This document shows positions 33,007 to 43,557 of a DNA stretch of 64,000 bases, piece after piece. Source of the DNA: Reticulitermes speratus (lineage: Eukaryota; Arthropoda; Insecta; Blattodea; Rhinotermitidae); contig JAJKFL010000005.1 of NCBI GenBank assembly GCA_021186555.1, positions 11,125,178-11,189,177 on the forward strand, read 5' to 3'. Every line of letters begins with the position of its first letter. Position 1 is the first letter of the stretch. A program made the position numbers and the translations under genes. Under the pieces are notes generated by a model that was given only the letters and a program-made list of their open reading frames with translations, was not told where the DNA came from and did not search any database.

Positions 33007-33315
33007 CTGATTTATTTATAATTTATTTAACATCGCTTTAAGCAGGTCAATAAATACTGAATTAATTATAAGGAAGGTGCAGAGGATGCTGTAATTTGAG
33101 ATACTATCCCAGCATTTGTCTGAAAGCTTGCAGAAAAACCACAGGAAATCTCAGCCAGAATAACCACTTTTGGGACACCATTTGAACCGGGAACCTACAG
33201 AATGTAAAGAAGGGGGCCATGTTGGGGATTACAGTGTAATAACAACTCTGACAGTAAAACCCGCGCGGCAGCATTGCTACTGACCAAGTCTGCCACTGAA
33301 CACGGCTCCACCCAC
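33007..33315 (-). mobile_element. Decayed SINE of the TTATTTAACGATGCTG family
   Basis: Opens with TTATTTAACATCGCTTTAAG, then carries an ATCCCAGCATTTG and AAAACCACAGGAAATCTCAG segment and a degenerate tRNA B-box (TTTGAACCGGGAACC, 33181-33195). This order matches a SINE type that I associate with hemimetabolous insects. It is strongly diverged. Related starts are at 38757 and possibly 27100. Confidence 0.5.
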
Positions 33316-33497
33316 CTTGCGTTTTCAAAACGTATCTACAGCCAACATTAATGCTGTCCTTCCATTTTTCTCTTCATCTCCAAGCGGTAGTTTTCCAAGA
33401 CTTTTCCCTACCAAAAGCCTGTAAGCCTATATATGCCTATTATGTCGTAGCATCCTAGATTCTATTAATCCTGTTCTAACAATTAAAGTATAAATAC

Positions 33498-33745
33498 AAA
33501 AAAGCAAAGCAAAGCAATCCCATTACAGGCCTGGACAGGCCCTTAGGGTTCCAGAAGGTTGAGGCTCCCAGATTTCTAGACAATCGGCATATAAAGGCCG
33601 CCTTTACCCCCCAGGAAATATTCCTGGTACTCATTTCTGTTAGAGGCTGAGTCGACCGTAAGGTTTATGACACCATCTGGAATCGAACCCGCTACCTTCC
33701 GGCTTGTAGAGCAGTGCCTCAACCAACTGCGACATCGCGTATCTC
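33498..33745 (-). mobile_element. tRNA-derived SINE, family C, with perfect target duplication
   Basis: The tRNA-like head at the right end (reverse strand: GATGTCGCAGTTGGTTGAGG as A-box region, GGGTTCGATTCC as B-box) is followed by a body and a tail of GCTTT repeats (33503-33520 in reverse). AAAGTATAAATAC flanks it exactly at 33485-33497 and 33746-33758, a perfect 13-bp target-site duplication. It is full length and relatively young. Confidence 0.92.
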
Positions 33746-33769
33746 AAAGTATAAATACGTATTATGTAA

Positions 33770-33890
33770 ATTAAAATTAAAACCAACTTGATGCACACTC
33801 ACTATTAAAAAAACTTTAATAGTAGATTAATAAATAAAGATTAGTAATTTTTTAATAGTGAGTGTGCATCAAGTTGGTTTTAATTTTAAT
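33770..33890. mobile_element. Perfect 43-bp-arm hairpin element
   Basis: 33770-33812 and 33848-33890 are exact reverse complements over 43 bases (inner word CACTCACTATTAAAAAA), separated by 35 bases. A 19-base direct repeat, AATACGTATTATGTAAATT, occurs at 33754-33772 and again at about 33921-33939, so the hairpin plus about 30 bases may be one insertion. Sequence right of the hairpin contains the ATGCACGGTGAA word seen at position 47. A perfect long hairpin implies recent origin or gene-conversion between arms. Confidence 0.65.
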
Positions 33891-33939
33891 TCATACAAGA
33901 TGCACGGTGAATACAAAATTAAATACGTATTATGTAAAT

Positions 33940-34423
33940 TTAGGATTTATACACTTGTAACTTTTGTTCTGATTTCCCTCAATTGAGAAGCCACTTTTCA
34001 TACCCATACACGTCGGCAAAGTTGTTAGGCCCGTATAGTGTAATACCGTAACGGACTGAAATTAAGTGGCTCTAATGAATAAATTGCAACGTACCTTGAG
34101 CTAGACAGCAGAGACTGGCTCAAAAGCCATGGCTTAGACAAGTATTGTCAGAATATCTTGTTTGTTTTACACATCTCTAAGTCAGTTCAAATGAATATCG
34201 GCACTATACCATAAACAGCTTATGATATTCTTGTTTTTAATACACCATATAAACCTATTATCATCCTGCAATCTCATACTGAATATTCCAGCTTCATATT
34301 CGAGAGATCCAGAATTTAAATTTCGACCCGAAAACCGCATATACTTACTGAGGTATTCTCTGATTTTCTTACGCCTCCCAGGTAAATTCCAGTAAAATAT
34401 CTCGAAATGGGCCGCTAACCCTT
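33940..34423. other. Unannotated stretch
   Basis: No gene or repeat recognised. Confidence 0.4.
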
Positions 34424-34431
34424 ACTTCCAT

Positions 34432-34735
34432 CAGGACCAAACTAAGGGGCAGGCCAGTCGGGCAGCTGCCCGGGGCGCCAGCCTGTGAAGGGCTCTAAGA
34501 CGTCACTGGAAAACTCGGAATTAGACCTACAGTGCTAGTAAATTCTGGATTCCACACACGAAAGAATCTCTCCGAAAAGTATCCGCAATTTGGGCACGCG
34601 TTCTCAGAGAGGGTCGCCAGCCCTGTCCTTGGCCGATAAACGTTAAAGAATAGAGGTTTTAAGGGGCGCCAAATTATTAACCCGAGACATGTTGGCACCC
34701 CCCCCCCCCCCCCAACATATCTCGGGCCGGCCCTG
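34432..34735. mobile_element. hAT-superfamily non-autonomous element with 8-bp duplication
   Basis: 304 bp flanked by ACTTCCAT on both sides (34424-34431 and 34736-34743), the 8-bp target duplication expected of hAT transposons. The left end starts CAGGACC and leads into GGGGCAGGCC and CTGCCCGGGGCGCCA; the right end is GGGCCGGCCCTG. Only the outer CAGG and GC-rich parts of the inverted ends still match. No transposase is present. A 16-base poly(C) run lies inside. Confidence 0.8.
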
Positions 34736-35048
34736 ACTTCCATATCTCTTCCAGTTCCTAAATCATTTAGCCTACCATTTAAAGCTAGAGACCATAATGT
34801 GGGCTACGAGTATTTAAATCCTTAATCAAAACACCCCAAATAAGAAACACCCACGTGTGTATCACAGACATGCCACGAGAAGTCCTCGTCAGATATGCGT
34901 TGGTTGCGCGGGAGGAATTCTGCGCTATGCTGTATCCCGAAAACATCAGTACGTGTACCTGCACTGTGGTAACAAAAAATCAGACACAAATAACGTCTGA
35001 GAGGTAGGAAGTGTCCACTAACAGTGTAGTGCGCCTGCGCATGGTAAA

Positions 35049-35075
35049 CCCCCCCCCCCCCCCCCCCCCCCCCCC
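35049..35075. repeat. Poly(C) tract, 27 bases
   Basis: The longest of the poly(C) tracts in the window. It explains the glycine-rich frames read on the minus strand here. Confidence 0.85.
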
Positions 35076-35184
35076 GTCTGGCCCACCTACGTACACTCCG
35101 CGCCTGTTCGTGGCGTGCACATAATATGCAGCCAATGAACTTACGCAAGTTAGTTTGTTTGTACGCATTTTTTCTTCTTCTTCT

Positions 35185-35690
35185 CAAACACTACAGTCCG
35201 TTTTGGACCTTGGCTTCCAATATCATCTTCCTTCATTATCGACGTCCCTGGCCATTGCTTGCCTGTTTTTTTTATTCCCATTTTATTTGAATCTCGTCCC
35301 TCCATCTTTTACGTGGTCTTCTCCTTTTTCTTCTTGATTCCATTGTAGCTGTTGCAATTTGTTTTAGCATTCGTTGGTTTTGCATTCTATCAACATGACC
35401 GTATTATCTTAGTCGGAGGAATTTTACAAGTTTTACAATATCTGCCGCTTGTAATATGTCCTTTATCGCCTTGTTTGTTCTTATTCTTCAGCGTACTCCT
35501 TCTTTTACGGGTCCATACATTTTCCTTACAGTCCTCCGTTCAAAATTCTGAGCGCGTTCATTTCTAATATGGTTGTTGTCTAGACTTCTGTCCCGTAAGT
35601 CAGTACGGGTCATATTAGGGTTTTATATAGTTTTAATTTAGTGTTTCAAGACAGGAGTTTGGACCTTAAGAGTTTAATGTGTGCTAATTA
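35185..35690 (-). mobile_element. Decayed LINE C-terminus, third lineage
   Basis: Read on the minus strand with frame changes, the order TKLKLYKTLI, PVLTYGTEV, MNALRI, IRTNKAIKDILQAADIVKLVKFLRLR, YGHVDRMQNQRM, RRKRRRPRKRWRDEI and ILEAKVQNGL is recognisable. This is the segment after the reverse transcriptase, including the [WY]GHVxRM and basic RPRKRWxDE motifs of a LINE common in insects. Several frame breaks and stops mark it as dead. It differs in sequence from both the intact element at 11.9 kb and the 14.9/58.8-kb tails. Confidence 0.8.
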
Positions 35691-36184
35691 CGCGCGATTT
35701 GCTCTCATAATTTTGAAATGAATGTCTGTCCACATAAGTCATACTGTACGTTTGTTATTCTTAATATCAATAAACTGTACAGCTTTTAGAAATTTACAGT
35801 TCACAATGATCCCGGATAGTCAATTTAGTAAAATTTATTGTTAAATAATTAACAGACTTTAACCACAGAATCACGGTCAGCCTTAACAAGTGTCTCACGG
35901 TCCCAGATTATGATCTGGGTAATACGTTATTCATGACTTCAATATTCAAGTCAAACATGACACATGTCAGCACAGTGCCTGCGTGCAGCGTGTTAATTAA
36001 GTTTATGTGAAAACAGAGTGAGTGAAGTTCTGCACAGCCCACATGTTTGTGTCTTGATATGAGGGCAGTAAATTGACAGCCGCTGTTTGATAAGGCTGTA
36101 GAGGAGCGGGCGATGAGCAGAGCAGGGAGCTACTAGGCTCGTCTGCCAACACACTGTACTCGTAATGCTGTACTTACAGGATGG
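35691..36184. other. Unannotated stretch
   Basis: No gene or repeat recognised. Confidence 0.4.
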
Positions 36185-36325
36185 ACTTCTTGACCCTTGA
36201 AGATGGGACCGATAGGTTGTCGCGAAACGTCGGCACAGAATTACCACCCTACGTTGCGTAATATCCCAGAAGAGCAAAGATCTCATCTACATCGCGGAGG
36301 AAGCCTGAAATCACGCAACTGTGCA
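36185..36325 (-). mobile_element. Foldback family 1, single arm
   Basis: Contains CTTGAAGATGGGACCGATAG, GTTGTCGCGAAACGTCGG, TTGCGTAATATCCCAGAAG and CATCGCGGAGGAAGCCTGAA, aligned with the right arm of 58338-58537. The hammerhead-like blocks CTTGAAGA and GCGAAAC are present, but stem I is not complementary. Confidence 0.75.
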
Positions 36326-36360
36326 CAATTTATTCATTTCTGTGTGTTATTTCAGTAGCC

Positions 36361-36604
36361 AGCATTACGCAGTTGGTATAGTAACTAGGCTACGGGCTGC
36401 ATGATAGGGAGTTCGAATCTCAGCAGGGACAAGAGATTTTTCTCTTATACAAATTCTCCAGACCGACTCTGAAGTCCACCCAGCCTCCTATTCAAGGGGT
36501 ACGTTGAGTCATTCCCCACGGTAAAGCGGCTGGGGGGTGAAGTTGAGCACTCCCCTCCAAAAATCACAGATGTTAGAAATGTTTGGAGCTATACCTCTAC
36601 TCCC
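36361..36604 (+). mobile_element. SINE family B (copy 5), plus orientation
   Basis: tRNA-like head with A-box-like GTTGGTATAGTAACTAGG (36371-36388) and good B-box GAGTTCGAATCTC (36410-36422). The body has CCACCCAGCCTCC and the GGTAAAGCGGCTGGGG segment, and the tail ends in GAGCTATACCTCTACTCC. Because both ends are visible it helps define the family. Confidence 0.85.
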
Positions 36605-37130
36605 CTTATATGCCTTCGTGGTGTGAAATGGGACAAATTTAATTTCCGTTATTAAAACAAACCAAAAAAAAAGTTTGAAGTTAAATCTGTCCTACAAAAT
36701 ATGAAAGATTCGCACTGCTGATATGGTTTTAACTGTTAACTTAAAATAAAGTCTCATATAGAAATTGTAGACATGTCCATGACCTCAACCGGCATTTCTC
36801 AAAAATGTACTGTCCGTTTTTTCTTATTCTTGTACTTGTCATTTCGAATTTCACTTTTATATACAAGACATAAGCACAAATACTTCATTAAAGTTTAGCT
36901 CTGTCTCTATCCTTAGTTGTCTATTTATGTCGTTTTAATTTCCCAGTATATTTATAGACTTTGCTGCACACGATTGCTGTTAATTTTCATAATAAATACT
37001 TCTTTTCAAGCAATTAAAGGGCAAAATGGGGCCTGTTACTGAATTTAAATTATGTTACAGAGGATTGACGTTTCTCTTTCTACTGAAATTAGAAAATCAA
37101 TTCAGACTTGACTTTTTGTTCACCGTGCAT
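36605..37130. other. Unannotated stretch
   Basis: No gene recognised; AT-rich. The ATGCACGGTGAAC word (reverse) at its end is shared with positions 47 and 33903. Confidence 0.4.
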
Positions 37131-37196
37131 TATGGTAATATATAAATGGATATGTCAACCAACAACTGCACTAATTAAGTTTTACACTTTACAATT

Positions 37197-37239
37197 GCCC
37201 TACATATGTTTCGGTCACAAAGTGACCATCATCAGGGGC
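37197..37239 (-). ncRNA. Hammerhead-like motif, left arm of 37-kb foldback
   Basis: On the minus strand: stem I GCCC (37239-37236), CTGATGA (37235-37229), one extra T, helix II of six perfect pairs with a three-base loop, GAAAC (37212-37208), three-pair stem III ACA/TGT, A at the cleavage position (37201), then GGGC (37200-37197) closing stem I. All core bases are canonical except the extra base before helix II. Confidence 0.55.
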
Positions 37240-37918
37240 TTCGTACGCACGTATGTGCACTTCACTTCACTTCACGTAGTCCATTGTTTATTAAGTTATG
37301 CGTGGGGGTTATTTTTTGTACACTGTTCCACAATACTGTCCACTGTTTTACCGATGTTTTGGGTTTTTTCACTGCACTGCTATGGTGGGAACTGTTGAGT
37401 TTTTCCGCTGTACTGCTATGGTAGATGACGTGGTCTCTATTCCAATGGTGCGTCGGTGAGCTGAATGATATCCACTATTGTTATGTGATGTGTGTGTTTT
37501 ATCCAAGAAGTTCGGCACTGGGGGTCTTGAGTACACTGCACTTTGTAGGGTATAGCACTAGATATTCCTTGGGAGCGTCGTATGCCGGATGTTTTCCTTG
37601 TTGAGCTTTCACTGTTTTGCTTTGGCTGGTATCACACTATCATTAGTCGTCGTGCTCTTAGTATTGGTTGTTGGTGTTTTTTTAGCCATGAATTGCACAA
37701 GTATTTGAATTTGTAAAAGTTATTTAGCAACTGCATAAAGCTTTTTAGTGCGTTGCTATGGCGTCCGTTTATTTGTACTCAAGAGCCGGCGTGTTGCGTT
37801 GTGCTGTGTTGGGGTGTAACTGTGGGCGGTCATCTGGGGTATGGTCTGGTTTGGCGGTCATCGTCCTGTTAATAAACAATGGACTACGTGAAGCGAAGTG
37901 CACATACGTGCGTACGAA

Positions 37919-37961
37919 GCCCCTGAAGATGGTCACTTTGTGACCGAAACATATGTAGGGC
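37919..37961 (+). ncRNA. Hammerhead-like motif, right arm of 37-kb foldback
   Basis: Stem I GCCC (37919-37922), CTGAAGA (37923-37929), extra T (37930), helix II GGTCAC/GTGACC (37931-37936 with 37940-37945), GAAAC (37946-37950), stem III ACA/TGT with a two-base loop, A37957 at the cleavage position, and stem I GGGC (37958-37961). It differs from the left-arm copy at core position 7 (A instead of T), the one core position that is free to vary in hammerheads. Confidence 0.55.
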
Positions 37962-38019
37962 AATTGTAAAGTGTAAAACTTAATTAGTGCAGTTGTTGGT
38001 TGACATATCCATTTATCAA

Positions 38020-38754
38020 TTCAGACATTTACTTGGTAAAACCTGATTCAGACTAAACACATCAAACATCGACATTCATCAAATCCTACCAATGTCGCCC
38101 AGAGTTAAACATCGATAATGAATTATCTTGACCTTCATCCAACATCAGTTCTTTTTGATTATGCTGTGCATCGAATAAAAGAACGTGTTTAGAATTCGAA
38201 TTGACTAACTTAAATATCTTTCCAATTCGAATGCAAATCGCAATGTTTATATCATCCCAGCCTGTCAACCTTGTCACGGACTTGGAGCACTAACAAAGAG
38301 CAGTCGGCAAGGGGTTACATACACAACATTTGTTACGCCTAACACATCACAAACCTGCACGCAATGTGATGGATATCGTCACGTATTATTGATTTGTTGC
38401 GCGTGTATTTAATACGTGGCAACCAAGAGAAAATTGTTTGTATTTTTGCCTTCTGGCTTTCATAAGTGTATGACGAATATGTAGAATTGTAGGACTCTGA
38501 ATGCGAATGGTCGTTACTGCACACCGCGTGTGCCTTATAACAGAAAATCTCAGTTCATTTCGTTGTTTAAGCACCTGCAAGCATTAATAATAGGCCGGTG
38601 TAATGTTTATGACATACATTCGCTATGGCCAGTTTGTGACAGCTAATTATTCTACACCTGATTAATGACATTAGTGGCGTGGTTTATTGAACGCGCACAT
38701 TACATGTGACAACAATAGGGGTTACTATTGCGAATTACTACAACTTTTATTGGT
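38020..38754. other. Unannotated stretch
   Basis: No gene or repeat recognised. Confidence 0.4.
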
Positions 38755-38756
38755 TT

Positions 38757-38990
38757 TTTTTGTTTATTTAACGATGCTGTCGGTAACGTAGTTTACATAA
38801 TCTGTAGCGCGGAATTATCAAGTTATCAGAGAATAATGGTTTCGAAAAGATTTCAAAGCAAGCGGCCGTGGTTAATTTGATGTAAGACTCCGCCGTTCTG
38901 CTGTTGTAAGGAAAATCACAAAATCCTGAGTCAGGGTAGTCGGTACCTTGGCCCAGATTCCAATCAGTCACCTCTCAAGCTTAATCCAAA
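38757..38990 (-). mobile_element. Decayed repeat of the TTATTTAACGATGCTG family
   Basis: Starts with a T-run and GTTTATTTAACGATGCTGTC, matching the opening of 33007-33315, then diverges with only scattered similarity (GTAAGGAAAATCACAAAATCC). No B-box can be identified. Confidence 0.4.
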
Positions 38991-41589
38991 CATTTTACTG
39001 CTTTATCCAACTTTCTCAGCTTGATGTTGTCAAGGATGAGGTTTCAAAATCCTGATACTACGGGTGATATAGTCTTTTAATTACATTTATTATTTTTTGT
39101 AGGCCTGTTTCCATGATTCTGATTATTTTCCATGCATCCCGTCTTACAACTCGTGCATAGGTAAATTACGTCCACAAAGTCCCTGTCATTTTGCATGACA
39201 ACCTTCAGCGCGAATCTCACAAAACTTACGGGTCTCCTACCTCAGTCACATGATGGACACTACTACGTAAGTACACGAATACTGGCACCTCCACACTGAT
39301 AAACGCGCACACCATTTCGTGCACTCTCCCGATTTGTGACATCAGCCTAGGCTCGCTAACTTTGCCTGCGCCTGAAGCTGGAGACTTTGTGGAATTACCC
39401 TGCTATAATAAGGCTTCTCTTCGTGTGTGACCACCATACCAACGTTACTAGATATCAATTAATCACTTTCCTCTAGGTTTGTCGCGAAATTCTCGTCGGT
39501 AAAGTGAAACATATTTCCATTCGCCTGACAGTATCGTTTTAAAGCCTAGTGGTTAATACATGTGCCGTCAGGTTTAACAGTAACAAATATACCTCTGGTG
39601 TACAAAGCGTAATAGGACGAATGATGGCAACACTGCTCGGAAAATATGCAACAAGCCATGAAGAAACAAGAAAAATCGGATCCAACTTCAAGATACATAA
39701 TTCGTACCTCGCATTAAACTCATGTATGGCATACATATTAAGCTAACAACCTAACCCATATTAAATACAACTAATCCTTTAAGAAGTTGCTGAATATTTG
39801 AAGTATTAGCTGCTTTATTGTCTTAAAGACGATATATACCTCCTTGTAATCGAAGAGATGTTCAAAAATAGTGTCATAATATGTGTCACACATCCCTGTG
39901 AATTCACGCTCTCAGAAAGTATTGGTCTAATAACGTTGCTTTCATAAAACACTGCACACGAGAAAATTATAACATATTATGCTATTCCGCACATTAACGT
40001 AGGATTTTATGCAGAAAGGTGTGTTTGCTGAGGATTCAAGTATCCACTGAAATGAAACAAATTTTATTGCTAAACAAAACGAATCTGAAGGCTGTTTCTT
40101 CAGCAGTACACACGATGGTACTATTTCAAAAACGTAACCATTTGCACCGCGATCTGTGTCGTAGAGCTGCGAACAAAGGAACGAATGAAACTACAGCAGC
40201 AGTTTTGCAGTCCGTACCAATGACACAGACACGCCTGTTTTCTGCGCAGTTCGAGTCAATAATTCTCTTGAAGGTAGCTCCAATAGAGGACCAATTTCCT
40301 CCAGCTTTTCCCATTGTTGTGTGCCATCTTCTTGTTCTTTTACTGTCTACAATGGAACCGTTGCCTCGAAAACATTTAACTTATTAGCAAATTTTTTCCT
40401 GCATGGAAGTGTTTCAACAGCGTATCTTTTCTGAATTTACGACAACACTGCTTGTAGCAAATGCAGTTGACTCACAGAGAACTGACAAATCCTACAGTGC
40501 GCAGTGTGGGAACGAGTAGGGCGTGAGATTTTTGCATAACGTAAGGGAACAGACGGGGAATGACTGCCTACCGAGGATATTTAAAACAATGGAAAACAAT
40601 TCTTAAACCTCGCCAGTAACAAACTAAGACGAAAAGATTAATGAAGAATCTCCAGGAATCTTAGAATGAGTGCAGGATTCCAGCTATGACGTTAATGAAG
40701 CAGACGCTTGGACATCAAGAGCTGCCGTGTCGAATGCTTGTCAGAATGTTCTGAATGATGCGAATTCGCTTAATGCTTATACCTAAACAAATTATTATTA
40801 TTATTATATATTATTTGACGGCATTATCTAGACTATATAGCGTTGTTAGTAGATTGATAAATATGAATATAGGCGCAACACTGGCAGGTGAAAGGATTTA
40901 TTCTGAGATAAACCCTTCTCCGGGCCACTGCGTCCACAACACATTTCACTGACTTATTTTCCGAGAGTTTCAACAAAATAATGTAATAATAATAATACAG
41001 TAGTGCCCCTTCTATGCTTTCATTCTTTTCAAAAGAAGTAAAATCTCGTCTGTTGTGAACACCAGATATGAAGTTAAGAAATACCGTGTGACGAGATATT
41101 TTAAGGTCTTGTTTTCCTCTGAATGAGGAAGACAGGGGAAGGAACAGAGCCAGTACGACAGTTAGAACAGGGTTCCATCAGGTAGCACATTCACACACGT
41201 ATTAATCTTTGACAGCGATTCGTCCTGCTATTGAATTTCCCCATAGAATTTATTTGTGCTATTCGGAAGTCACTGTCGAATGAAGGAACAATATCTAGGC
41301 TGTTTTATTTCATTCTGTAGGCCAAGAATGATTTATCTGATTTTTAGCTGCAAGCTCAGAAATTAAAGAAAAATATATTGTGATGCGTAAACGATATTTG
41401 TAACTTTGTATCACACTATAGGGATTCGTATAGTGATAATTCCTTTCGTACTTATAACATTGGCAGGATCTATTTAGAGGACACTTACGGGTTCAAAACC
41501 CCCTTTAACTTCAGCAAAATCTGTTATTACACAAAAGAAGTGTTTGGTTTCGCACAGACCTAACTGAGCAAAGAAAGTTTTGGCAATGG
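38991..41589. other. Unannotated stretch
   Basis: No gene recognised. The 122-codon frame at 40019-40387 has no motif and is opposed by another open frame, so it is treated as chance. A short tRNA A-box-like scrap (CTAGTGGTTAATACATGTG) lies at 39546-39564. Confidence 0.4.
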
Positions 41590-41800
41590 GGCAGCCGGTG
41601 TAACGTTGTAAGTAGGCTATGGGCTGTGCTATCCAGGAATCGTCGTTCGGCTCCCGGCAAGTGCAACAGATGTGTCTGTTTTGCAAAGCGTCCAGACGGG
41701 CTCTGGAACTCACCTAGGCTCCATGTCAGAGGGTATGGACAGCGCTCTTCTTTATGGGGACAAGGCGGCTGCGGCGTGAATCTAATTACTCACCTCCATA
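41590..41800 (+). mobile_element. SINE family B (copy 6), plus orientation, diverged
   Basis: Aligns with 36361-36604: GCAGCCGGTGTAAC head, GTAGGCTATGGGCTGTG, a B-box relic GTCGTTCGGCTCCC (41642-41655), then GTCCAGACGGGCTCTGGAAC and GGCGGCTGCGGCGTGAA. Ends near CTCACCTCC. The head has drifted more than in the 36-kb copy. Confidence 0.6.
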
Positions 41801-42691
41801 TATTGCCGAAGTTAAGAATGAGTGCAGATATATCTGCTCTTCCGCATAAGCGTTCATATATTGCACTGGGACAAATTTGTAAATGGGATGAATAAAATAA
41901 AGGCTACACCAACAGCTCCAATTACAGGCAGCCCTATGTTCTTTGCATGGAGATGGTATATTAAACGTGGCTCTGTTTAAGATTCACTATCTGTCGGTCT
42001 ATCATACGTTGTTAATCACTGATTAATAAAAATATCCCCCTAGATGCAAAATCCCACGTACCTTACCATATCTCAGTGTTCCGATTCCTTTATTTTAGAC
42101 TTCTTATACCTGAGTGGCTTTCATGTTTATCTGCTGCTGCTACAGAGCAAATCCACAATATCCATGAAGAAAAAATCTGCTCGAAATCAGACCACAAATA
42201 CTGCAGACAACAAAAGTATTGTGACAAAGCTATCACAACAAACAAATAGAATAAAAAAGTATACACTCTGAATCCAAAAACTCTTTCGTACCCGACGTAC
42301 TCGAAATAAACATATGGAATAATAATAGTAAAGTAGGCCCACATACAGAAGTCAAAACGTATTGTAACGGAACTAATTACTCTGAACATAGGGAACAACA
42401 CTGCGTAAATTCAGAATATAGAGTCAGAAAAAAAAAATTCCATACTCCAGACATCTCTGTATAAGCCACGCTTACTCACACCGTTGTACTTGTTCCGCGC
42501 TATCCTGCTTAAAATCACGTAACGTATAACGATATATAGTGTAGATTTCTGGCTCTTAAAACATACAAGGTTATACGAATATATATAATAAATTTCCTCT
42601 TCAAATTTACTACGAGGCATCTTGGGAGAAACAAAAACAATGCGAGAGACCATTATTAGTAAATAAACGTAAAGGTAAAATTCTCCCCGTA
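41801..42691. other. Unannotated stretch
   Basis: No gene recognised; AT-rich, with a 103-codon minus-strand frame lacking any domain. Confidence 0.4.
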
Positions 42692-42703
42692 GTATGCCAT
42701 AGG

Positions 42704-42958
42704 GCCGATCCCAGTGGCCGCGAGGTCTAAGGAGTGGGTCTGCGGCCGTTCACTTGCTGGGATTGTGGGTTTGAATCCCACCAGAGGCATGGATGTCTCT
42801 CTCTTGTGAGTGTTGGGTGTCGTCAGGTCTCTCCGCGTTGGGCTGGTCACTTGTCCAGAGGAGTTCTACCGACTGTGGTGTGTCTGAGTGTGATCTTAAA
42901 GCCTCGATAATTAGGAGGCCCTGGCCCACTAGGGTCTGTTGCGCCATGGGGAAAAAAA
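42704..42958 (+). mobile_element. SINE family A (copy 5), with target-site duplication
   Basis: Complete plus-strand copy: head GCCGATCCCAGTGGCCGCG, B-box GGGTTTGAATCCC (42767-42779), body, GGAGGCCCTGGCCCACTAGGG tail and a seven-base A-run. GTATGCCATAGG (42692-42703) and GTATACCATAGG (42960-42971) form a 12-bp target duplication with one mismatch. Confidence 0.92.
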
Positions 42959-43011
42959 TGTATACCATAGGAGGCACACAGGTAAAGCAGAAGAATAACT
43001 ACACATTCCTA

Positions 43012-43204
43012 ACTACGACGCTAGATGGGGCGGCTGTTCATCCACAATCCCGGTCTGCTACCCATTGCGAAGGGGCTGTGTCATCCCTAGGGACTGGCCA
43101 GGAAGGGAATCGAGAATATAAAATCTATTTGCCGCACTGGGGTTCAAACATCGGATCTTCCGGTACGTTGTGAGTCACTAGACTGACTACGCTGTTCCGG
43201 CCCC
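43012..43204 (-). mobile_element. tRNA-derived SINE, possibly family B-related
   Basis: The right end in reverse reads GGGGCCGGAACAGCGTAGTC then AGTCTAGTGACTCAC (A-box region) and CCGATGTTTGAACCCC (B-box region). The left part has CGCTAGATGGGGCGGCTG, reminiscent of the CACTAGATGG word of family B. Whether it is a subfamily or a separate family cannot be decided by eye. Confidence 0.6.
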
Positions 43205-43333
43205 GATTAACGCATATGATACAGGTCTAAATGCAAAGAGTTCTCCAATAGTGTGCTTTGATTTTTCACTCGTTCTGTATAAGCAGACACGTTTTGTATG
43301 TGTGTGTAGACACAGACAGGAATATACACATGT

Positions 43334-43444
43334 ATATAGATAGATAGATAGATAGATAGGTAGGTAGGTAGATAGGTAGGTAGGTAGGTAGATGGATTGA
43401 TGGGTAGGTAGGTAGGTAGGTTGGTAGGTAGATAGATAGATTAT
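43334..43444. repeat. (TAGA)n/(TAGG)n compound microsatellite
   Basis: Runs of TAGA change to TAGG and back over about 110 bases, with interrupting variants. The array has no coding content. Confidence 0.9.
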
Positions 43445-43557
43445 ATAAAAATCTTCCCGAAATTAACAGATTCCAATAAAATGAACGTATTCATATCTTT
43501 ATCTTTACATATTTTGTAAGCTTGACCTACTAATGAACAGCCTTTAATTGAAGCAAA

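Larger units (their letters stand above)
37134..38019. mobile_element. Large foldback element, family 2, about 150-bp arms
   Basis: The left arm (37142-37292) and right arm (37871-38017) are near-perfect reverse complements starting TAAATGGATATGTCAACCAA. They enclose about 580 bp with no domain. The arms differ at only a few sites, for example CATCATCAGG against the complement of CCTGAAGATG, and one repeated CACTT unit. Each arm carries a complete hammerhead-like motif (separate entries). The family has no assigned superfamily; it could be a foldback DNA element or an inverted pair of retroelement termini. Confidence 0.85.

Noticed and set aside
34822-35187. Glycine-rich minus-strand frame
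   Set aside because: Created by the 27-base poly(C) tract.
40019-40387. 122-codon frame that might be a small gene
   Set aside because: No recognisable motif, no promoter or splice signals that stand out, and an overlapping open frame on the other strand.
43334-43444. Possible CRISPR-like array
   Set aside because: It is a tetranucleotide microsatellite with no spacers, in a eukaryotic context.
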